A stretch of DNA of 64,000 nt from Ascochyta rabiei. Lineage: Eukaryota; Ascomycota; Dothideomycetes; Pleosporales; Didymellaceae. Made by a program: the position numbers and the translations under genes. The number at the start of each line of letters is the position of its first letter. The first letter of the stretch is position 1. The stretch is from assembly GCF_004011695.2 (NCBI RefSeq), contig NC_082405.1:1488001-1552000 (forward strand), written 5' to 3'. The notes beneath the pieces were generated by a model. That model saw nothing but the letters and a program-made list of their open reading frames with translations, was not told where the DNA came from and searched no databases. This document shows, one piece after another, positions 21,831 to 33,420 of this stretch.

Positions 21831-24398
21831 ATGCCGAAAGTCCTCAGTTACACGCCAGAGTGGCTCTCGCGTCCCAGCCCCGGCTACCACCTGTTTGCGC
21901 CCAAGCAGAGCAACGGAAATGGCGCCGCAGCAAGGAGCAAGGACCTTGGCCCGAGAAAGACGATTGCAACAAGGGGCTCTGAGATATTCGTGGCCGTCGG
22001 ACACGAGATTAGATGGGCAGATCTGGTCAACCTGAAAGAGGGCGCCTCGCCTGCATACCGCTCCCTCAGAGTGTCGATACCGCTCCCCATCACGCGACTC
22101 ACCATCTCCCCCGCCGGCGATTACCTGGCTGTGTCGACATCACACACAGTCCATGTTGTGAGCCTTCCCGACCCCTCGCTCCTGGAATCTGGCAGCGACG
22201 ACAGCCCTATCAAACCAAAAACCTTCCAGGTCGGCCCCACTGCCCATGTTCTCGAAGAGTCGCCAATCGCAACAACACTCTGGCATCCTCTGGGCTACCA
22301 TGGGCGGTGTCTGGTTACCATTACAAAGGCAGGAGTGGTGCGACTGTGGGAAGTCAACCGTGCAGACAGGTCGACATTCAGCGAACCTACTCTCTCGATC
22401 GACCTGGTTAAATTGGCGAATGCGCAAAGGGATCAAGACGACCTCGGCGCCTCGAAATACGGAGCTTCTAAGGGGTTCTCTCCAGATTCAGTCGAGCTGG
22501 AGGTGGCGTCTGCTTGCTTTGGAGACTTCCCTGAGCAGGAGGGCGTGCATGGCTGGGCGCCAATGACGCTGTGGATCGCTACTGTCTTTGGAGATGTCTA
22601 TGCATTGTGTCCCGTGCTGCCCAGCCGATGGCAGTTGGTCGAGACACCTGGCGCATTCACCTTTCTCCAAACATTATCCTCTTCAATCAACATCAACTAC
22701 ACCGAGCTATCAGAAGACAATGATGCGCCCAAGGAGGACGTCAAGACATCGGAGAAGCAGGTATCATGGCTCTCTGATATTCTGTATGAGGAACCGTTCA
22801 CCGAAGCCTTACCCAACGGCGACTCGGTCAAGGTCTTTAACCGTCCGTCAAGCACACCTGCAGTTCCGCTTCTGCAGGGACCGTTCATGGTCGCGCCCCA
22901 AGTCGAGGATTTTGAGCTAAGCGACATGATTGTGTACTCTCTGAAAACGTTTTCGGATGGTTCGGAAGAGGAGGCCGCCGAGGGCCTACCAGCAGCTGTT
23001 GTGTGCTTGCTGACCGATAGCTGCAAAGTCCACGTTTGCATCGACTTGGAGGGAATTGTTGGGCGATGGCTTCCATCTGCAGAGGTGCGCTCTCAACACT
23101 ATACTCAAGGCCTTCTTGACTGACTCTTTCAGGATGACTTCGAAATCACACAGATCGAGCATGATCTGATCATTGCAGAGACCATCACTCTGAAGGGGGA
23201 CAGTGCCTCCACCTTCAATCAGACCATTACACCGGATGTGCACACCGACTTCTCCTTCTTTGTTTCGACCGCCAGTGGAGTTACGTATATCTCCATGGAG
23301 CCCTGGATACGGAAACTTGAGATCGAGCTCTCGGAGCCACACGCAGAAGGAGCTGACTTCCGTCTACAACGTCTGCTTGGGTCAGCGAGCAGTCGAGTTG
23401 AGCAGTATTTGGAGCGTCGACCGTCAGGCAACAGTGTTGAACAAGACGTCACTTCTGCTGTCATCGTGGAGGACGGAAATGTTGGCTACATGATCTTAAC
23501 TACGGTCAACGATGAGCCCCAGGCTGCTCTGTTTGACGCCCCCGAAGATGGTATGGCTACGGAAGAAGAGCTCGCTGAATATATCGAGGCAACTGTCCCC
23601 CGTAAGGAAGTACGTGAGGCATGGCAACCCCCTAAAGAACTTTATGAGCCGTTTGATCTGCTCAGCTCGATCAACATTCCTGCAAGACACAAAGCCTCGC
23701 TCAGAGATGAGGTTAGGCTATCGCCCGCCAATCTTGAGCTACTGATGGACGTACATCGAGTCTTGTCCACGCAGACAGAGAAGCTGCAAAAAGCTGTCGC
23801 TGATTTGTTCAACCGCGCGACACGACTCCAAGACGAGTTCAGAGATCAAGTCTTTAGGACGGCTGAGGTCGTACCGAAAATCGACGCCGTCATTGGCAAC
23901 GATGAAGAGCCATCAGAGGAAGGATCAATGTATGGCACCGCGCAAATCGACGATCGTTTGTTGCAGGTCCGGAAGAGACAAGATACAATCAACGCACGTT
24001 ACGAAAGCCTTCGCCGGAAGATGAACAGTATTGGCTCGACTGAGCTTAGCGAGAAGGAGGCCGGCTATGTCGAGGAGCTACAGACGATGGAGAGTGCTGT
24101 AGACAAGTCGAATAGGACGCTGACCGATGATGTCGACGGGAGCGAAGTCCCAGCATGGCAGCGCTTAAACAAACTCAAGGAGCTCCACAAAACGCTTGCG
24201 AAACAGGTGGAGGAGACGTCTCAGGAGTCCCAAGCGGAGCAAGCGCATGCTTCCAGTGTGAAGGTGCCATCATACTCACGCAGGCAGGAGAACGAGTACA
24301 TCCAAGAGTTGCTTCAGCGCAACACTGCGCTTGTCGAGGCTGCAACGACCCGATTGAGAAGTCTTGGTATTTCCGTACCTACAGAGACCGGGCACTAA
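21831..24398 (+). CDS. nup82: Nucleoporin Nup82 (Nup88 family)
   Basis: A component of the cytoplasmic face of the nuclear pore that helps anchor mRNA-export factors. Exon 1 (21831-23084) and exon 2 (23133-24398) flank a 48 nt intron (GTGCGC...TTTCAG) and give 839 residues, in phase. The first part is beta-propeller-like: repeated short beta blocks with WHPLGYHGRCLVTIT and LWEVNRA, which resemble WD-type strands. The second exon has heptad-rich segments from about residue 590 to the end, with long charged coiled coils (STQTEKLQKAVADLF and YIQELLQRNTALVEAAT). Domain order and length match fungal Nup82. I judge the name likely by architecture and motif resemblance; no search was possible. Confidence 0.8.
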
Positions 24399-25780
24399 GC
24401 AGTTGAAAATCATTGGATAGAAGAGTCATAATACGCAGCCGATCACACCGCATTCGACGAGATCCAGGCTTTTGCATGTAACAGCTGCGAGAAGATGTAT
24501 GATAGTAAGACATAAATCTGGCAACTGGCGCCTCGTTCAGACGACTCGAGGGTCTGAAAGCTCCTACTACATTAAATCTTCACACTCGCGTCCATGATGT
24601 GCGGTTTTCAACTAATCATTGCTATCGTGTTCGCATTGTGTCGAAGTCACGGGGCGCCTCAGGGCCAAGCAAAGAGGAATTGAACGATATGTAATGCAGG
24701 CTTGGACCTATGCTTGAAAAGGAGTAAATATGGGGTGCAGTACCAACATACCAAGTAAGCAAAGAGCGTGCGCCTTGAAGCTCGAAGCTCGCTCAGGTCC
24801 GTTAGCCATCCTGACGCCTCCGGCAAATGCCTTCTCAGATCACGTCTGGTGTGCCAAGCAAGCGTAAGTAAGGGTCTGCCTCAACGGGCCTCGCGTGTGC
24901 TGGCGTCGAGCAGTCTTCCCAATCAGGCAAGCCTACACAGCAACAACGTGCACCCAACATCCTCCTCCGTGCAGGCCACTCGATACACTGACGATGCTGA
25001 CGATGCTGACGATGCTGATGTTGCACGAACTCGGTGTTTATTCTGAGCAGCGTGAGCGGCATGCTGACTGAGAATTCGTGCTGCCATGACACGCAACGTG
25101 AATGATTGTCAAGGTAAGGATGTCCTGGAAGCTTGTTCGAGCTCCATCTTTCACGGCGATTCCACATCATCAAGGCGCGAGCTAGTTAGAGTCACGCTTC
25201 CATCACACTATCACGTACCGAGTCGCGCGCGATGGAGATGTTCACCTCGAACTGCACCGGATAATCCACGTTTTCGGCCTGCCTTGAAGGTGGAGTCGGG
25301 CGCTTAGCACGGACCTGCAGAGTCCACAAGCCCATCACACAAGTTCGGCGAATCAGACCGTACGCCCTCGTTGCTCTCAGCGTGCACTGTCTGGCCCGGC
25401 CGTCTTGGGGGCGGGAGCGCGAGGTGCATCCCGCAGCTCGTTGGTCGAGTCCCCCTGCTCGGCCAATATGCTACCTAAAAGCCTATTCGCGCAAGTTTGC
25501 TCACAGAAACCGACACAGCGGATGACATGCAGTGCCTGGCCAGCCAGCGTACGCAGAAGCGACGGACCCTTTCCAGAGCTCCATTCACTTGAGGCGTTCG
25601 CATTCGCGAATTGGGCGTGGTCGCACGAGGCGTGGCCGCGAGGTCCCATAAGTGCTGATGCCCCCGCCACCGCACGCCGCTGACTTGCTTTGTGGACTTT
25701 CGACATCTGAGCTGTGCACCAGGTACAAAAGAGAAGGGAGCTTGCATCGATCCGATAAACCGTTTTCTAGAGTCAGAGTC
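24399..25780. other. Intergenic region between NUP82 and the BIM1/X325 gene
   Basis: About 1.4 kb of normal composition. The only clear structure is the 9 bp tandem repeat at 24989-25015. Small open stretches overlap in several frames and are not protein-like. The right end is the promoter of the next gene. Confidence 0.5.
24989..25015. repeat. Three tandem copies of TGACGATGC
   Basis: A perfect 9 bp unit repeated three times, then a partial copy (TGATG). It is a short minisatellite with no other signal. Confidence 0.9.
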
Positions 25781-26642
25781 ATGTTCCGCTTTACCGAACT
25801 TGTCTATCTCATCGCCAGTTGGTCGTCCCTTGCTGCTGCGCATACGGTTATTGTGTACCCTGGCTGGAGAGGGAACAATATCCACACAAACGGAACCGCA
25901 TCGCCAACAGACCCAAACATCATTCCGGGGTCGCTGGGAATCAACTACGACAATGGTACCCTCGGGTTCCCATATGGAATGCAATGGATGTACCCATGTG
26001 CGTTATCCATCTTCACGCGACGCATCACGAGCATCAACTAACAACTGCCAGGCGGCGGCATGCCAACATCGCAAAACCGCACGAAATGGCCCTTGAAGGG
26101 CGGCGCTATATCGATCCAGCCAGGATGGTTTCCCGGCCATGCAAACGCACAGTTTTACATCAACATGGGTTACGGCAACGAGCCGCTCAACTACTCACAC
26201 AACATGCTGCCCGTCTTCCAGATCACCGGCCCCTCCAACCTGCAATACGACGGAACTTTCTGCCTCCCGCAGGTTCCACTGCCAGCCAACTTCACGCCCC
26301 AAGTTGGCGACAACGCAACCATCCAGGTCATTGAAACCGCGCAGCACGGCGCAGCCTTGTATAACGTACGTTCTGCCCCCGTCCGGCAGCATTGCGTTGG
26401 ACATGAAGACTGACTGTTTGGAATATCAGTGCGCAGACATCACCTTTGCCGAGCCCGAAGACGTACCCGAAGTCAACGCATCCAACTGCTTCAACAGCAC
26501 GCAGCCAGGCCAGGAAATCGGCTTCCAGGTCGTCTACGCAACCACGAGTTCGCCCGCGCCTCACACCCTGGTCGTCAACGGCTACGCATCCATTGCAGTA
26601 CCGTTGATGCTCGCCGCAGCATCGTACCTCACGTGGACATGA
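25781..26642 (+). CDS. GPI-anchored BIM1/X325-like copper protein
   Basis: A secreted cell-surface protein of the LPMO-like X325/BIM1 group. BIM1 of Cryptococcus takes part in copper uptake; family members bind copper through the N-terminal His. Three exons (25781-25997, 26052-26365, 26430-26642; introns 54 and 64 nt) give 247 residues and restore YPCGGMPTSQNRTKWP and ALYNCADITF, the family signatures. Residues 1-20 are a signal peptide ending in Ala-rich sequence, so the mature chain would start at His21 of AHTVIV. Conserved stretches are GWRGNN, PGSLGI, FPYGMQWMYPC, ETAQHGAALYN and FCLPQVPLP. Several NxS/T sites are present. The C-terminus ends in a hydrophobic tail, the GPI-attachment signal. 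Substrate and metal specificity cannot be read from sequence. Confidence 0.85.
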
Positions 26643-27240
26643 CCACGTCACATCACATTACATTACATTACATCACATCACATGATTTCGGGGTCCGTTT
26701 AATCGTTCGGCACGGCGTTTGGGGCGTATTTAGATATCCAGTCCCTCGTTCCCGCTCATTTCGCAAAGATATGATAGCGCGGCATTATTGTTTTCTTCAC
26801 TGCTCCGCACCTCCCGTGCGGGGCGGCGTGGCTGTGAGCCTGTGTACGGACGGCGCTTGCGTCTGTGTGCGTGGATGCGTGTGTACTACCAATCGAGTTC
26901 ATACTATTCAAACAAAACAAGACAAAACAAAAACTACAGCAGAAACTTGGGTAGCACGCGGTCTGGTGAGGTTGATGTACATGTATGAAGAGTAAGTGAG
27001 TGTGTCAGCCTATTCACCATGATGCGTTGCGTTCTGGTGATTGTCGTCTCTTGTTCGAAACGTTATGTAATTACCATCGCATTTTGATGCAGGGCTATGC
27101 ACGCGAACGATTGGGCATGTTCTCCAGTCTTTGAACATGTATAATGCGGAGTGTTCAAGCATACAAAAGAATGTCGAGTCAGCTATCCGGGTATCCTCCC
27201 ATAACGCCAAAATGCAAAGAACATACGCTCCCCCAATTGT
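26643..27240. other. Intergenic region with short simple repeats
   Basis: It lies between two genes that converge here. It begins with an ATTAC/ATCAC repeat (about 26647-26685) just past the stop codon. It contains the 3' flanks of both genes, and no further gene was seen. Confidence 0.55.
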
Positions 27241-30200
27241 CTAAGCTGCATGCACTGCAGTACTCTGGGTAGTACTGGTCTGCGTGCCCGCCTCTTGTCT
27301 CGCCTGTGGTGCCTTCTTCTCTCCAAAGTTATGCAGTCTCTCGCCAATCAGATACACTTCGTCCCTGACAACCAGTCTCCACCTTGTGACAATTCTTGCA
27401 AGCACTCTGCCCACCAGAGCCACACCAATGCTAAGTCCGACGGCTGGGAAGCTGTGACGCCAAACCAGGTTTCTAGTTGCCTCGCTCGCGCCGCGATAGA
27501 CGGTGAAATTCGCTCCTAACGCAAGAAGAGCAGGGGCCGCGACAGCCACAGCAAAGAGCGCAAGAACCGGGAGAACGAAACAGCGCGTTGCGAGCTTGGC
27601 GTCAGGGTAAAGGTATCCCCTCTGCACAACCTGGGTGAATGCCTGTGCGGGTCGAGAATTGCGGTTTGCAAAGATCATGCGTGCAGCGAGGCGCGAATAC
27701 AGGAAGCCGAGCGTCCAGTCCTGAATCAGGTGGACAACGTGCGGCTCACTGGGACCCATCCAGGCGTGCAGCGGCATCAAGAAGTAGAGCTCGATGAGTA
27801 CGGCACAGAGAAAGGGAACAGCGAAGATAAGCGATGCCCATACATAGCTAAAGCGGAGCACTGTCAGACCAACTCGGCTAGTTGTTGCTGCGACGCTGCG
27901 CAGTGTAGCCAAGGGCGAAACATTTGGCCGGTTGAGCGAAGAGGCAAGCTTGTAGAGTTGGTAGCCGCTATACACAACGCTGCCTAGGGTGTAGACACCG
28001 AGTGAGAAAGCATGGATGTCGTTCATCTCGACTGTCGGAGGTAGGAACAGCGAGAAAAGATAGCGGCCGAACATGAGCGGGATGATGGTAACGCTGATAC
28101 CGCTCACGCCCATGAAGATCCAAATGGTAACCACAAAGCATGCGATGCGCAGACGAAACCAAGGTGGAATGTAAACCATCTGCACCAATTCCGAATTGTG
28201 TACGCCTCCATCAGTGTTGCCATCCTTGCGCACATTGTCTTTGTCCACGTCTACGAAGACGGCTTGCCCCTTAGGCACACGACACTGATCTGAAGCAGGT
28301 GCCCGAACGTATCGGCCGTCAGGGACAAAATAAGCGTCGGCGGTACCATCTTCGTATGTCTTTTCTTCTTCGTTCTGCGGTGTGTTGATATCGCCTTTAC
28401 GGCCAATAAGCCAGCCGAACCAAGTGGACCTGATGTGATGACCTTCCTCTTCTTCGTTCCTCTCGTTGAAGAGGAAATGTGAGAGTCGAAGGGCACTTGC
28501 GCACTTCTTGAACCACCATGTGCAGACTGTGTGCAGACTCTCTCCTGGCTTGTATGCCTTGATGATGACCGGTGTGAGGAAATTGTAGAAAAGGAGGTCG
28601 AGCGGGAATTCCAACGATGGCGCTTCAGTCGTCCAGTGAATCGGCAGTACACCGTATGTGACACGACTGAGTGTCCACACAACTCCTCCAAGGCAGACTA
28701 TGACTAGAGCTCCGTACACAAGTGCACTGAACGCAATCTTACGAAGCTGAGTGGCGACGCTACGCTCGAGAACGTCTCGGACCGGATGAAAGGTAGGATC
28801 GTCCGGATCGCGAATGAAGTACAGAACCCCTTTCCTCATGATCTTGCGGCACATGGAGACGAAGAGCGCAAAGTGGAACATGTAACACGTACCGATGAAC
28901 CAATGTACAAAGCCAGCTGTCCATGGACTCCCACAAGCAAATTGCCATCGAGAGTAGAGTGTAGCGTTCTTGAACAAAGGCAACATAGCGAGGTCAAGCA
29001 GTAGTCCACAATACAGCGGGAATGCCAACATCTCGATGCTGATAATGAGGATAACCTTCAAGACCCCGCCGGCTTGCTGCAGGATATCAGCGATGATACG
29101 CTCGATCTTCTGGCCTTGTTGCGAAGAGCTGAGCGGCGTCGCACGTCTGAGGTAAACGGCTCCAGCCAGAGCGAAGAAAGTGTAGCCGGCAGTAACGGCG
29201 ATCAGACGGTCTTTTGCTGTCCAATGCTCCAGCGCAGATGCAACATCTTCGGTGGAACCAAGGTCCATATCGAGAGTGATCTTGTAAGACTTAGATGTCC
29301 ACATCTGTGCGAGCAGTTCACTGCTCTTCTGAATGAGACCTCCTACGCTGCTTCCTGCACGACCAAGGCCCTTCCAAAGGAGCGCGAAAGATGAATCAGC
29401 TTGCGCCTCTTCCAGCACAGAACCAAAGACATGACTCGTTTGGTTCAGAACGGATGACGTCGAGTTCTGGAGGCTTCGTAGCGCGGCGTGCGAGTTGATG
29501 GATAGCCTGAAGTATCCAGGGTGAGGCGAGAGTGATGAGTCAATGACCACCTTGGTGATGCGGAGCGCAGCATTCTTTGCAACCGATTGCGCAGGTACAG
29601 AGAGACTGCGAAGTACGTTCTCAACATATTCAGACCCTTCGCCCTTGGTCGACAATTTGATGACTGTTGAGATGGATCGAGAGACCCAGTACGTGAAGCC
29701 CGCAGCCACCACAAGCGTGAAGTCCACTACCAAGTCTGTTACTGTTGCGATGATCTGCAGAGGAAGCTTGATGAAGAGCGAGACGGGGCTCCCTATGAAT
29801 AAAATGACGACTTTGCCCCATAGATATGGTAGCCAAACTGCACAGGCCAAGGTTGCAGAGATTAGTACCGCACTGAACAAAGCGTTCTGGAAGAGTCCCA
29901 CGAGCGGTCCTTGCATACCAATGAGCTCAAGAATACCCTCCAGGTCTTCTGCGTCCTCGATCGCTTCCTGGTCGTTGACGTCGAGCCCAGCCTGAGCAGC
30001 AGCAGCAGCGACTTCAGGGTCTTGAATCGCTGCGTTGGCCGGTTCGAGTGGTTCATTGCCAGCGAAAGGAACGAAAGGCGCCTCTTCGTCAAGATTGCGC
30101 ACGACGTGTTCATCGTTCGCAGTTTCGTCTACAGGTCGTGTTGCAGGATCTGCAGGGCCGTAAATCCAGTCCAAGATTAGATCTAAGAATGAGGCTTCGA

Positions 30201-32268
30201 GCGCCTCCGCTGGGGCACCACCCACACTTGCCGCAGCCGCAGACGCCTCATCCGGAAGTGGAGCGTTTTGCTCCTCTGCCTCGGGCTGGCCGGTAGAGGA
30301 TTCTGCTGCAATCTCGACATCCATTGCGGTTTCTCCTCGAATACCTTCGGCATTTGACGAAGACTCCGCAGGCGCCCGAGCTGCACTTTCGTCCTCGTCG
30401 CTCTGGGGAAGGTCGTTGACAACCCTACCTTTACCCTTGTTTTGTGAACTTCGTCCTTCCAGCGCTTGGTCGGAATCATCCTCCATATTGATATCAGAGA
30501 CTTGCTGCCAACTTCCACTGCTCCCTTCGCTGCTAGGGTCGTTTTCTGACTGAGGTACGTCCAGTTGATTGCCTGACTCTTCTTCCGCTCCCTCATCGTC
30601 CCAATTTTCGGGAACGGCGTCGCGAGAGGCGTTTTCCGAGCTTGTTAGTACATTATCAAATGACCATGAGTTGCCCTCTTCCAGACCGCGCCTGATCTCT
30701 GTTGCAATAAAAGATCGATCCCTTGCGGGCATTCCTGGCCGCAGTAGAGATCCGGAAGCGTCCGCCTCGATGTTTTCAGATATCACTGCTTGCTGTTCGG
30801 GCAGGCTGCTGAAGCGCGTTGGGAAAGCAGCGGCATTGGAACCCGAACCTTCTTCTTCTGCAACCAAGCTTGCGTATGCGTCAATCAAGGACTGATCGTG
30901 GATCATGCCTATCATGTTCGCTTGCTCCTCAGACAAGCTTCGTATGACAGACTCTTTCCCCTCCTGTGTTGTTTCGGATTGGAGAGCATCTCTCAACCAT
31001 TGTGGCAAGTCGGTATTTTGTAAGACCAGTTCATCAGCCCGTTCCCTTTGCCTACGGAGAAAATCGTTGTGTCGGCCGGCCCCAAGCTCGACCGCTCTGG
31101 CTGCTGTGTTTGCGTCCAACTCAGGCTCAGTCCTCGCGATGACCGGCTCATCGCGACCAGTACCCTCTCCATGCTGAGCGACGTTGTCTGCCTGCTCGCG
31201 CACATTCTCAGCCTGTTCTTCCTGCACTTGAACCGCAACCCTGTCTACGCGCGGAGCACCATCGCCCCCAAGGGCTACCATGTTGATGACCGGCTGCTGT
31301 TGAACAACCCATTCTCGAATCAGAAATATCAGAATGAAGGCGACGACAACCAGCATGGTGATGATCTGACCCTCGAAAACATCAACGAGGAAACGGTTTG
31401 CGGTCTGCGATTTGAACCAACGAAACCAAGAAATATCTGACAGAAGAGAAGGACTGCGGAAGCCCAAAGAGTCAGATGTGGAGTTGTAGTCGGTGCTGTT
31501 CAATGAAGCGGGTACAAAGGTGATGGCTGAGTGCGGCCAACCGAGGAGTAAGCGCTTTGCGAAGGTCCATAAGATAGGCTCGTTTGCGATTGCATTCTGA
31601 TGTTGGGCTGTCGTCGATATAGGCATAAGGAGCTTGGACAGGGTCAAGTTCTGCGTTGTATTAGCTGCCCTTGCAGCGTCGAGTGTCGAGTGGATGGTTT
31701 CCAAGTGGGCCGGGTCAGACATGATAGGCTGGAGGCGGTTCGTTGCCTCGGGCAGTTCCGTGTACATGTCTCCTGCCCAACCTCCGTCACCGACCCAGAA
31801 CAGACTGCGCCAGACAACACGCATGCACCAAGGCAGAAGGACCAGCCATACAGAGGCCACCAAGATTCCCCTGCACCATGTCAAGAACATGTGCAACACA
31901 TGGAGAGCGGCGCGGCGCAAAAACACAGCGGTAGGTATGCGGCTGGGCATGCCCGGGTGGTAAAGCTTGGTGAAGCGAAAGGACGTCTTGCACAGCTCGC
32001 AGTGCTTCTTCTGGGTATGGGACAGCCACTCCATCAAACATTCCTGGTGGACGTATTTGATGCTGCCACTGCACTTGCAAGGGTAGAACAGCGGCTCGTC
32101 ATCCGTACCCTCGCCACGACAGATGCGGCACGTGTCTGCTTCGTCCCTGTCGGCCATGTTCGAAGTGGTGGACTGCGTGTCGTGAAAGGCTTCGTGGTCT
32201 GCCTCGTGCGCCAGGTCGTGTGCCTGAGCAAGAGGCGCCGCATCGAGGGGCCCAGCGTCGGTCGCCAT
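27241..32268 (-). CDS. doa10: ER-membrane RING-CH ubiquitin ligase (Doa10/Ssm4, MARCH6 family)
   Basis: An E3 ligase of the ER and nuclear envelope membrane that marks misfolded and short-lived proteins for degradation (ERAD-C). A single uninterrupted 5028 nt exon encodes 1675 residues. An N-terminal RING-CH domain (about 45-96) has the C4HC3 set Cys47, Cys50, Cys64, Cys66, His74, Cys77, Cys90 and Cys93 and the Trp in MEWLSH. Then follow many hydrophobic segments, with the TD-type block in the middle region (about 780-1010 and 1140-1260), an acidic Ser/Ala-rich linker (about 500-740), and further membrane segments to the C-terminus. The length is larger than yeast Doa10 (about 1320) but usual for filamentous fungi. 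An internal ATG at residue 38, just ahead of the RING, is a possible alternative start. Confidence 0.93.
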   Translation of the reverse strand: MATDAGPLDAAPLAQAHDLAHEADHEAFHDTQSTTSNMADRDEADTCRICRGEGTDDEPLFYPCKCSGSIKYVHQECLMEWLSHTQKKHCELCKTSFRFTKLYHPGMPSRIPTAVFLRRAALHVLHMFLTWCRGILVASVWLVLLPWCMRVVWRSLFWVGDGGWAGDMYTELPEATNRLQPIMSDPAHLETIHSTLDAARAANTTQNLTLSKLLMPISTTAQHQNAIANEPILWTFAKRLLLGWPHSAITFVPASLNSTDYNSTSDSLGFRSPSLLSDISWFRWFKSQTANRFLVDVFEGQIITMLVVVAFILIFLIREWVVQQQPVINMVALGGDGAPRVDRVAVQVQEEQAENVREQADNVAQHGEGTGRDEPVIARTEPELDANTAARAVELGAGRHNDFLRRQRERADELVLQNTDLPQWLRDALQSETTQEGKESVIRSLSEEQANMIGMIHDQSLIDAYASLVAEEEGSGSNAAAFPTRFSSLPEQQAVISENIEADASGSLLRPGMPARDRSFIATEIRRGLEEGNSWSFDNVLTSSENASRDAVPENWDDEGAEEESGNQLDVPQSENDPSSEGSSGSWQQVSDINMEDDSDQALEGRSSQNKGKGRVVNDLPQSDEDESAARAPAESSSNAEGIRGETAMDVEIAAESSTGQPEAEEQNAPLPDEASAAAASVGGAPAEALEASFLDLILDWIYGPADPATRPVDETANDEHVVRNLDEEAPFVPFAGNEPLEPANAAIQDPEVAAAAAQAGLDVNDQEAIEDAEDLEGILELIGMQGPLVGLFQNALFSAVLISATLACAVWLPYLWGKVVILFIGSPVSLFIKLPLQIIATVTDLVVDFTLVVAAGFTYWVSRSISTVIKLSTKGEGSEYVENVLRSLSVPAQSVAKNAALRITKVVIDSSLSPHPGYFRLSINSHAALRSLQNSTSSVLNQTSHVFGSVLEEAQADSSFALLWKGLGRAGSSVGGLIQKSSELLAQMWTSKSYKITLDMDLGSTEDVASALEHWTAKDRLIAVTAGYTFFALAGAVYLRRATPLSSSQQGQKIERIIADILQQAGGVLKVILIISIEMLAFPLYCGLLLDLAMLPLFKNATLYSRWQFACGSPWTAGFVHWFIGTCYMFHFALFVSMCRKIMRKGVLYFIRDPDDPTFHPVRDVLERSVATQLRKIAFSALVYGALVIVCLGGVVWTLSRVTYGVLPIHWTTEAPSLEFPLDLLFYNFLTPVIIKAYKPGESLHTVCTWWFKKCASALRLSHFLFNERNEEEEGHHIRSTWFGWLIGRKGDINTPQNEEEKTYEDGTADAYFVPDGRYVRAPASDQCRVPKGQAVFVDVDKDNVRKDGNTDGGVHNSELVQMVYIPPWFRLRIACFVVTIWIFMGVSGISVTIIPLMFGRYLFSLFLPPTVEMNDIHAFSLGVYTLGSVVYSGYQLYKLASSLNRPNVSPLATLRSVAATTSRVGLTVLRFSYVWASLIFAVPFLCAVLIELYFLMPLHAWMGPSEPHVVHLIQDWTLGFLYSRLAARMIFANRNSRPAQAFTQVVQRGYLYPDAKLATRCFVLPVLALFAVAVAAPALLALGANFTVYRGASEATRNLVWRHSFPAVGLSIGVALVGRVLARIVTRWRLVVRDEVYLIGERLHNFGEKKAPQARQEAGTQTSTTQSTAVHAA

Positions 32269-33027
32269 GATCTAGGGTAGTGGGCGATTGCGTGCAGTGG
32301 GCGGTTGCGTGTAGTGGTGCGGCCGTCTAGGTGCACAAAGAAACGTGGGTTTGGTTTGGTGGTGTAGTGGCAGACAGCCGCAGTGAAGTGGCTCAAGAAC
32401 TCATTGGAGACAGAGGGCAGCGGTGCTGGCGAGTAGGAGGCGCTCTAGATGCGTTTGGTCCTGGCGGCGGCGGTTTGCTTCACGGGCAAGCTCCGAGCTC
32501 GGCCGCGGCGGTATTGGAGGGGCGAGGAGGGCGAGGAGAGGTGCAGAGGCGCAATGATGACAAGACGTGGTAGGGGCGTGTGCGGAAGTCGCCATGGCCG
32601 CAGTCTTGGCACCTGCCAAACTCACCGGCGCCTTCCCTGGAGAGTGGGGAGTGGAAAGCGAGACAGGACAGTGCGGGGTCCGTCGTCACGACTGCAAGGC
32701 TGGGAAAGTGTCAGGCAATGTCTGGGGCCGTTTGCTTCACTGGCAGTCTGGCACAGGCGTGCTCGTTCCATTGCAATGCGTCTGAGATCCAGGGTTCGTG
32801 CAGCCTGCAGCGGAGCTAAGCACGCGATGCCCGGGCTGGAGCCAGTCGAGTTGCACCGCGACAAGCATCCTGAAGCACTCTGCGCCTTTCTCTTGGGCAC
32901 AGCAGAGGCGCTGCCAGAAGAGTGGGAAACGGCGCACCTGTTGATTGTGCTCTGTGCCTGGTACCCTCCGTGACACTCCAGGCCACCTTTTGGCGCTTTT
33001 TCTTTTTCTTTCTCATTCTCTTTCTCT

Positions 33028-33067
<40 letters not shown>

Positions 33068-33420
33068 CTCTCATTCTCTCACTCTCCACCGCTGCGTCTG
33101 TCCTGCTGTCCTTGATTGTGCTCCCGCGTCCGCACGTGCAATTACATCACTTCCAAGAATCGCTTGCACAGAGCGCGGGTGCGGATCCAAGCTAGCAATC
33201 CGTCATCCCCATCATCAATCACGAGCGTGGAGCGCTGTGATTTCACAATTCGCACCCTGAGGGCCTGACTTCACGCCCACTGTGCGTCTTCTCTGTCCTT
33301 GTTCCCCCACCGCCCTGTGCTGACAGCCGTTGCTAGGTGTCCCATCACAGCACACCCCCACGCCGCCAGTGATACTCGCACAGGACGTCGGCCGTCTCCC
33401 CACGTCGCAGCACCGCGACC
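32269..33420. other. Intergenic region between Doa10 and the repeat protein
   Basis: A divergent promoter region of about 1.15 kb. A long CT tract lies at 32998-33088. No open frame in it is protein-like. The plus-strand ATG of the next gene is at 33421, at the right end. Confidence 0.55.
32998..33088 (+). repeat. CT-rich microsatellite tract
   Basis: TTTTTCTTTTTC, then CTTTCTC, then a long run of TC followed by CACACACTCTC. It lies about 330 bp upstream of the 33421 start codon, on the coding strand, like pyrimidine tracts in fungal promoters. Confidence 0.85.
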
